Virus record (IMG/VR): IMGVR_UViG_3300049740_002562
Span: 1 to 26,175 of that record
DNA from: a virus
Reading direction: 5' to 3' (one strand)
Length of the DNA stretch: 26,175 nt
The translations under genes were made by a program, and so were the position numbers. Each line of letters begins with the position of its first letter. Within the stretch, counting starts at the first letter, position 1. Below are positions 22,582-26,175 of this stretch, piece after piece. The notes under the pieces were generated by a model that ran no database searches, was not told the DNA's origin, and saw only the letters and a list, made by a program, of their open reading frames with translations.

Positions 22582-22778
22582 GTGATATTGAACCATTACT
22601 TACGAGAAAGGAAGTGGCTAAGCTACTTCAGGTATCGACCAAAACCATTTTAAGACTGGAAAGGCAGGGCAAGATTGCACGCGTACAGATTGGCGACAAT
22701 GGAGTCAGGTTTAAGCCATCAACAATCCGTGCGTTCATCGATGGAAGGGAAATATTTAGTAACAATATTGAAAGATAA
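22578..22778 (+). CDS. excisionase-like / MerR-type HTH protein (66 aa)
   Basis: A single winged helix of the HTH_17 type: LLTRKEVAKLLQVSTKTILR, LERQGKIARVQIGDNGVRFK, STIRAFID. Such proteins act as recombination directionality factors (Xis) or small regulators. ATG 22578 overlaps the helicase TGA (ATGA) and its TAA overlaps the sigma gene ATG (TAATG). Given the integrase in the window, Xis is a reasonable guess, though it lies 8.5 kb away. Confidence 0.75.
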   Translation: MSDIEPLLTRKEVAKLLQVSTKTILRLERQGKIARVQIGDNGVRFKPSTIRAFIDGREIFSNNIER

Positions 22779-23677
22779 TGGATAAGATAGATGAAAAACA
22801 ACAAGTCGGTCTCATTCGACAATATAAACGCCTGGAATCTGAGATAGCTCAGACCAAAGACGAGAAAAAGGCTCGTATGCTCGAAAGAGAAGCTGAGGAT
22901 ATCAAGAGTCGCGTTATTGAAGCCAACTTAGATTTGATCTACAAGATGGCGAAGAGTCATGCAGAGGATGATACCCAATATGCTGAATCTTTAAGTGATG
23001 CTCAGTATCGTAGCATTCAATGCTTTTACTCCTACGACCCGGATAAAACAGATATGAATTTCCGATTTTATTTAGCAATGGAGTTAAAGCGGTATTTGCA
23101 AAAAAAGAAAGTAAACCTTGGGATTAACACCCCAGTTTCATTTCATGAAGTCTGCAATAAAGTAAACATTGTCTACAACCAGCTATGCCGAGAGAGAAAA
23201 AGGTATGTTACAAAAAATGAGGTTGCTGAAGCCTTGAAAATTGATGTCTCAAAGGTTCAGAGTGTGCTATTAAGTAAAAACATTCAGCTAAACTTAGAAG
23301 ATAAGGTAAACTCTGATGGTTTTGATGGCGAGAGCGACTGGCATGGAATCCTTACAGATGAAAGCTCTGATACATTTGATAATGTGAATGCTCACGAACT
23401 TGCAAAAATTATGCCTATATTGTGTGAAAACCTGAAAGATGCTCAACGAATTGCAATGAGTATGTCGTTCTACAGCCCTTATCTTTGTCGTAACAATCTA
23501 GATAGAATCACTAAAGAGCATAGTGAAGTAGCCAAACGTGTTAAAGTAGTTGAAAAAGAACTTCTCTCTGAAGGCATAAATCCGGATGAGATCAAGACAT
23601 TTGAAAGCTTCTTTGATTCATGCCGTAATTCGGCTGACAATCCTATGCCTCAAATCCTGCTTGACCAAGGATTCTAA
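22778..23677 (+). CDS. phage-encoded sigma-70-like factor (299 aa)
   Basis: Region 2 spans about residues 43-110: VIEANLDLIYKMAKSHAED, then SDAQYRSIQCFYSYDPDK and FRFYLAMELKRYLQKK, the core-binding and -10 recognition helices. Region 3 follows (TPVSFHEVCNKVNIVYNQL, YVTKNEVAEALKIDVSKVQS). A degenerate region 4 may lie in NLDRITKEHSEVAKRVKVVE (about 245-270). Acidic residues at region 2.2 and the aromatic cluster support a real sigma. It is next to last in the early operon, so it could redirect host RNA polymerase to phage late promoters. The C-terminus (LLDQGF) overlaps the duplicated element at 23663-23713. Confidence 0.75.
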   Translation: MDKIDEKQQVGLIRQYKRLESEIAQTKDEKKARMLEREAEDIKSRVIEANLDLIYKMAKSHAEDDTQYAESLSDAQYRSIQCFYSYDPDKTDMNFRFYLAMELKRYLQKKKVNLGINTPVSFHEVCNKVNIVYNQLCRERKRYVTKNEVAEALKIDVSKVQSVLLSKNIQLNLEDKVNSDGFDGESDWHGILTDESSDTFDNVNAHELAKIMPILCENLKDAQRIAMSMSFYSPYLCRNNLDRITKEHSEVAKRVKVVEKELLSEGINPDEIKTFESFFDSCRNSADNPMPQILLDQGF

Positions 23678-23713
23678 CGCACAAACCGATCAAGCTGTTC
23701 TGTGGTCGCCATT
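23663..23713. repeat. duplicated 51-nt element, copy 1, with minus-strand mini-ORF
   Basis: It aligns to 24166-24216 with 44 of 51 identical bases. All seven differences fall at every third base. It spans the sigma gene stop. On the minus strand it encodes MATTEQLDRFVR plus TAG (23712-23674), the same peptide as in copy 2. Confidence 0.75.
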
Positions 23714-23757
23714 ACTTAAAAAATCCCTTGGCATCTGTGATTTGGATGGGTTATTAG

Positions 23758-24147
23758 ATGGGGATGAGATATAAAGTTTATTGGAAAAGTCAGTCACAAA
23801 AAGATGCAGTCATTTTTGAGTGTGGGAATGAAGAACAAGCAAAAGCTATGTTCTTGCAAGATAATGAAGAAAGGGAAGAGCCTTTAATTATCGAATATGA
23901 CGATAAGGTTATCGACAAAGAATACATTGAACCAGTCAAAACAGAGCAATCGTCACCAAGTCATTCTGATGGGCATAAAGGAAAATCCGCATCTACTTCT
24001 AACGAATCAAAACAACAAGTCTCTGGAAGTATAGAGGACAAGCTAGACAGGCTTTACGATGTTATGAATCACATTCGCTGGATTGGGTTAGGCATTGGTG
24101 GTATGTTTGCAATCACTTTCATCCTGCCTCAATGCACGGGCGGTTAA
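23758..24147 (+). CDS. C-terminally membrane-anchored small protein (129 aa)
   Basis: An N-terminal compact beta/alpha part (MRYKVYWKSQSQKDAVIFEC; EEQAKAMFLQDNEEREEP) is followed by a polar Ser/Lys/Gln linker, a short coiled helix (SIEDKLDRLYDVMNHI) and a C-terminal TM segment (WIGLGIGGMFAITFILPQC). I do not recognise the family. ATG 23758 has no ideal ribosome site; ATG 23764 is an alternative. The gene is flanked on both sides by the 51-nt duplicated element, so it may have been inserted as a unit after the sigma gene. Confidence 0.6.
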   Translation: MGMRYKVYWKSQSQKDAVIFECGNEEQAKAMFLQDNEEREEPLIIEYDDKVIDKEYIEPVKTEQSSPSHSDGHKGKSASTSNESKQQVSGSIEDKLDRLYDVMNHIRWIGLGIGGMFAITFILPQCTGG

Positions 24148-24165
24148 GGGGTTTGGGTAACGACA

Positions 24166-24216
24166 GATCAGGGCTTTTAACGAACAAACCGATCAAGCTG
24201 TTCTGTGGTTGCCATC
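24166..24216. repeat. duplicated 51-nt element, copy 2, with minus-strand mini-ORF
   Basis: Second copy of the element, 503 bp after copy 1. The minus strand again reads MATTEQLDRFVR then TAA (24215-24177). Here the minus frame is open further upstream and could start at ATG 24227 (MTRT...) or 24254. It lies in the noncoding gap between convergent genes. Confidence 0.75.
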
Positions 24217-24255
24217 GTTCTAGTCATAGCTGGTCTCGTAAATCGACTAGATGGC
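24211..24255. terminator. bulged hairpin between convergent genes
   Basis: gccat (24211-24215) and ctagtc (24220-24225) pair with gactag (24245-24250) and atggc (24251-24255), an 11-bp stem with one 4-nt bulge and a 19-nt loop. Position between convergent operons suggests a bidirectional terminator, but there is no clear T tract. Confidence 0.4.
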
Positions 24256-24278
24256 ATCTCTATCGGGTAAGAACTGAT

Positions 24279-24545
24279 TTATTTCGTTTGGGTTTTGTCA
24301 TTGGCTTTCAATTTAGAATGTCGAAACTTTTCATATTCTAAGTCTTTTTTCCGACCTTCCTTTACCTGTTTAAGGGCTTCAGCAGAAGTAAGCCTTGGCT
24401 GTTTAGCAATTTTAGACATATCCTTTAACTCATTCAGCTTCAGATCAAACTCCTTCATCAAGCGTTCCATCGCCTTGTCTCCTACTTCCTGAATTAGCTC
24501 TAAGTTTGGTGATGTATCTTTTGGTGTATCCTGAGATTGTTTCAT
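24279..24545 (-). CDS. small coiled-coil phage protein (88 aa)
   Basis: A charged, helical protein (QEVGDKAMERLMKEFDLKLN; TSAEALKQVKEGRKKDLEYE) with heptad-like spacing and a polar N-terminus. ATG 24545 has AGGAG nine bases upstream, so the start is well supported although it lies 101 bp inside the preceding large gene in another frame. No family recognised. As the last gene of a virion-side transcript it may be a minor structural or scaffold-like protein. Confidence 0.65.
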   Translation of the reverse strand: MKQSQDTPKDTSPNLELIQEVGDKAMERLMKEFDLKLNELKDMSKIAKQPRLTSAEALKQVKEGRKKDLEYEKFRHSKLKANDKTQTK

Positions 24546-26175
24546 TTGTTGATGCTCCTGAGTATCCTAATTTCTTTGCTGTATCTATCATATAAAACCA
24601 ACGGATCGCTTGCAACGCGCTAGTTGGCATTTTGTCACCTGTCTTCTTTTCAAACTCCTCCTGAAAGATTTCGGTGAAACGTGTAAATAATGCGTGTTCA
24701 TCGACATTAGCTGGAAGACCTGTATTTTTCTTAAACATACCCTTGAAGTAGCTCCTGATAAACCTAGCCTCCCAAACATCAATGGTATTGTAATTGTGAT
24801 TACCTACCGCATTTAAAGTGTAAGCTCCAACTTTTGGCCCGAAGATAAACATTCTTGGAATAAGCTCATCCTGCCCGGTAGCTTGTTTAACGATTCTCCT
24901 AATGTCTCCCGGCTTAGCAACATTGCCAGCATAGCCCATTTGCTTGTTAAACTGATGAAGCTTTTTTATTGGAACACCTTCCTCAAGGAAGTCGATTGCA
25001 TCTCTAACGCTACCAAGCTCTTTGCGAAGGCTGTCTACGATAAGAAGTGACCGGGCTTTAGTTGGAGCGGTTGTTCCTGAAATCTTAAATGGAGATGAAG
25101 CGATGACAGGATTACCCTTCTCACTCGTTCCCATTTTGATGTCATCAAGATTACCCTTCTCCTTGTAGAGATTGAAGATATTAACTCCATCTCCAACATT
25201 TGATGGAAGCTTAGTGCCTGGAGATGTTAGTCCAAGCATTGTTCGATAGAAGAGGAAATCATCATCGCTTACATTGCCATAGCCTTGATCTAGCTCATTA
25301 CGAGTAGCTTCCATGTCCTTGTTGTAATAATCAGCAAACTGCGGATTATCTCGCAGGAATGGAGTCACATCCTCGATTGCTCTTCTAGTAGCCTCGCGGA
25401 TATTGCGAACACTTGGTTTGAGCTGTCCTCCAGTTTTGCGAAGAAGCTTTGGTAGCATAGCTCCAAAGAATACATCTTCCGCGTTCTCCGCTACCCTGCC
25501 CTTTTCTGCCACAATAGATTTAGCATCTTCCAAGGCTGGCATGAACATCGGTTCATCACTCTGCCTGAACGGATTGTAGTTATTACGGATATTGTCGTAA
25601 TTGAAAGTGAAAGCTTTTCTGCGACCTCTTCCAACACCAGCCAAAGCCTCTACATCGTAGGAGCGAAATGATTTCTTAAGCTTTCCGCTTTCCAGTAGTT
25701 CTTTGATTCCTTCACTACGAATATTCTCTGCTGACTCTTTTAGCCCAAATACAGCTGTCATGAGGGTATTCTCAGCACCACCATCAGGATTGATTCTGCC
25801 TTCAGGGTCAGCAAGGGCTTTCTGCCCTTGCTGTGCTAGTTGACGCTCAAAGTCCTTAATGTCTTTAATATAACCATTTTCGACTAGCACTTGGATATTA
25901 TGCCTTACTACTGCTTGATCGTAACCTAGTACTTTAAGAGAATTACCGGATACTTCCCATGCATAGATAGCAACATCTCTAATTTTAAATGGATTCTGAT
26001 ATTTACCTTTTGTTCCTGATCTGTAGCCAAAAATAATGCCAATCCCCTGATCAATTGCTTGTTGAAGAGCATCAATGATAGTGGCGACATTCTGAAATGG
26101 ATCGTTACGCGTGAAAATTGTACGAAGATCAGAAGTTAATTGTTTGCCGATTAACTTTCCTCTTCTAACTGACCA
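24445..26175 (-). CDS. C-terminal part of a very large phage protein (polyvalent type), 5' end outside window
   Basis: The frame is open without a stop from 24445 to the last base of the window (576 codons), so the protein begins to the right; the GTG at 25890 is not a real start. The sequence is soluble and helical. Near the C-terminus IFGPKVGAYTLNAVGNHNYN, TIDVWEARFIRSYFKG and SALQAIRWFYMIDTAKKLGY match a segment I recall at the end of giant phage 'large polyvalent' proteins (GPKxGxFxxNLxG...TxDxWxAR...QAxLWxxEKxLYxxLG). Such proteins are carried in or ejected from virions and combine many enzymatic domains. No catalytic motif can be named in the visible part. It shares its last 101 bp with the 88 aa gene. 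Confidence 0.65.
   Translation of the reverse strand, partial: WSVRRGKLIGKQLTSDLRTIFTRNDPFQNVATIIDALQQAIDQGIGIIFGYRSGTKGKYQNPFKIRDVAIYAWEVSGNSLKVLGYDQAVVRHNIQVLVENGYIKDIKDFERQLAQQGQKALADPEGRINPDGGAENTLMTAVFGLKESAENIRSEGIKELLESGKLKKSFRSYDVEALAGVGRGRRKAFTFNYDNIRNNYNPFRQSDEPMFMPALEDAKSIVAEKGRVAENAEDVFFGAMLPKLLRKTGGQLKPSVRNIREATRRAIEDVTPFLRDNPQFADYYNKDMEATRNELDQGYGNVSDDDFLFYRTMLGLTSPGTKLPSNVGDGVNIFNLYKEKGNLDDIKMGTSEKGNPVIASSPFKISGTTAPTKARSLLIVDSLRKELGSVRDAIDFLEEGVPIKKLHQFNKQMGYAGNVAKPGDIRRIVKQATGQDELIPRMFIFGPKVGAYTLNAVGNHNYNTIDVWEARFIRSYFKGMFKKNTGLPANVDEHALFTRFTEIFQEEFEKKTGDKMPTSALQAIRWFYMIDTAKKLGYSGASTNETISGYTKRYITKLRANSGSRRQGDGTLDEGV

Noticed and set aside
25888-25890. GTG 25890 as start of the right-edge gene
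   Set aside because: The same frame continues open and protein-like (QNVATIIDALQQAIDQG and so on) to the window edge.

Overview
The window looks like part of a temperate, tailed double-stranded DNA phage genome, or an integrated or excised prophage. It is AT-rich and tightly packed. Phage hallmarks are a large terminase, a portal protein, a tyrosine integrase, a complete early replication operon, an orphan cytosine methyltransferase and the C-terminal part of a very large phage protein. The host cannot be named from the sequence. The integrase C-terminal motif (NVMRHT, then GNSPQIIHRHY) recalls integrases of the Verrucomicrobiota/PVC group, so such a host is a tentative inference.

Layout. 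(A) 1-1067 (+): the 3' part of a YwqK/MORN_2-type repeat gene, cut by the window edge. (B) 1074-7587 (-): a late, packaging-side operon read right to left: TerL, a 115 aa protein, a 74 aa protein, a C5-cytosine methyltransferase with a second conserved-looking frame nested in it, two HTH proteins, portal, a 51 aa basic protein and a 68 aa protein. Starts and stops overlap almost throughout. (C) 7588-10594: a divergent intergenic region, then small genes in mixed orientation: a 110 aa protein, a lone Walker A protein, four small membrane proteins and an HTH protein. (D) 10719-12394: tRNA-Thr(TGT) with a hairpin terminator, then a three-gene membrane-protein operon closed by a related terminator. 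(E) 12468-16294 (-): a small membrane-anchored protein, the integrase and an unrecognised 642 aa protein, probably the lysogeny and accessory side. (F) 16366-24147 (+): the early operon: RuvC-like resolvase, a replication-associated protein, PD-(D/E)XK nuclease, small regulators, a primase-like protein, RepA/RecA-type ATPase, excisionase-like HTH, a sigma-70-like factor and a membrane-anchored small protein. (G) 24279-26175 (-): a small coiled-coil protein and the C-terminal 576 codons of a giant phage protein that runs off the right edge.

How it works together. The early operon supplies replication and recombination proteins and ends with a sigma factor that could redirect RNA polymerase to late promoters. 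The minus-strand operon supplies packaging and the portal, plus DNA methylation. The order late genes, tRNA, integrase, replication genes is what the excised circular form of a temperate phage would show around attP. No capsid, tail or lysis genes could be recognised here.

The most unusual observations are two. One is the out-of-frame ORF inside the methyltransferase, which has its own Shine-Dalgarno site and a motif I recall from phage proteins. The other is a 51-nt duplicated element flanking the 23758-24147 gene, whose seven differences all fall at every third base and which carries an identical 12-codon minus-strand mini-ORF in both copies.
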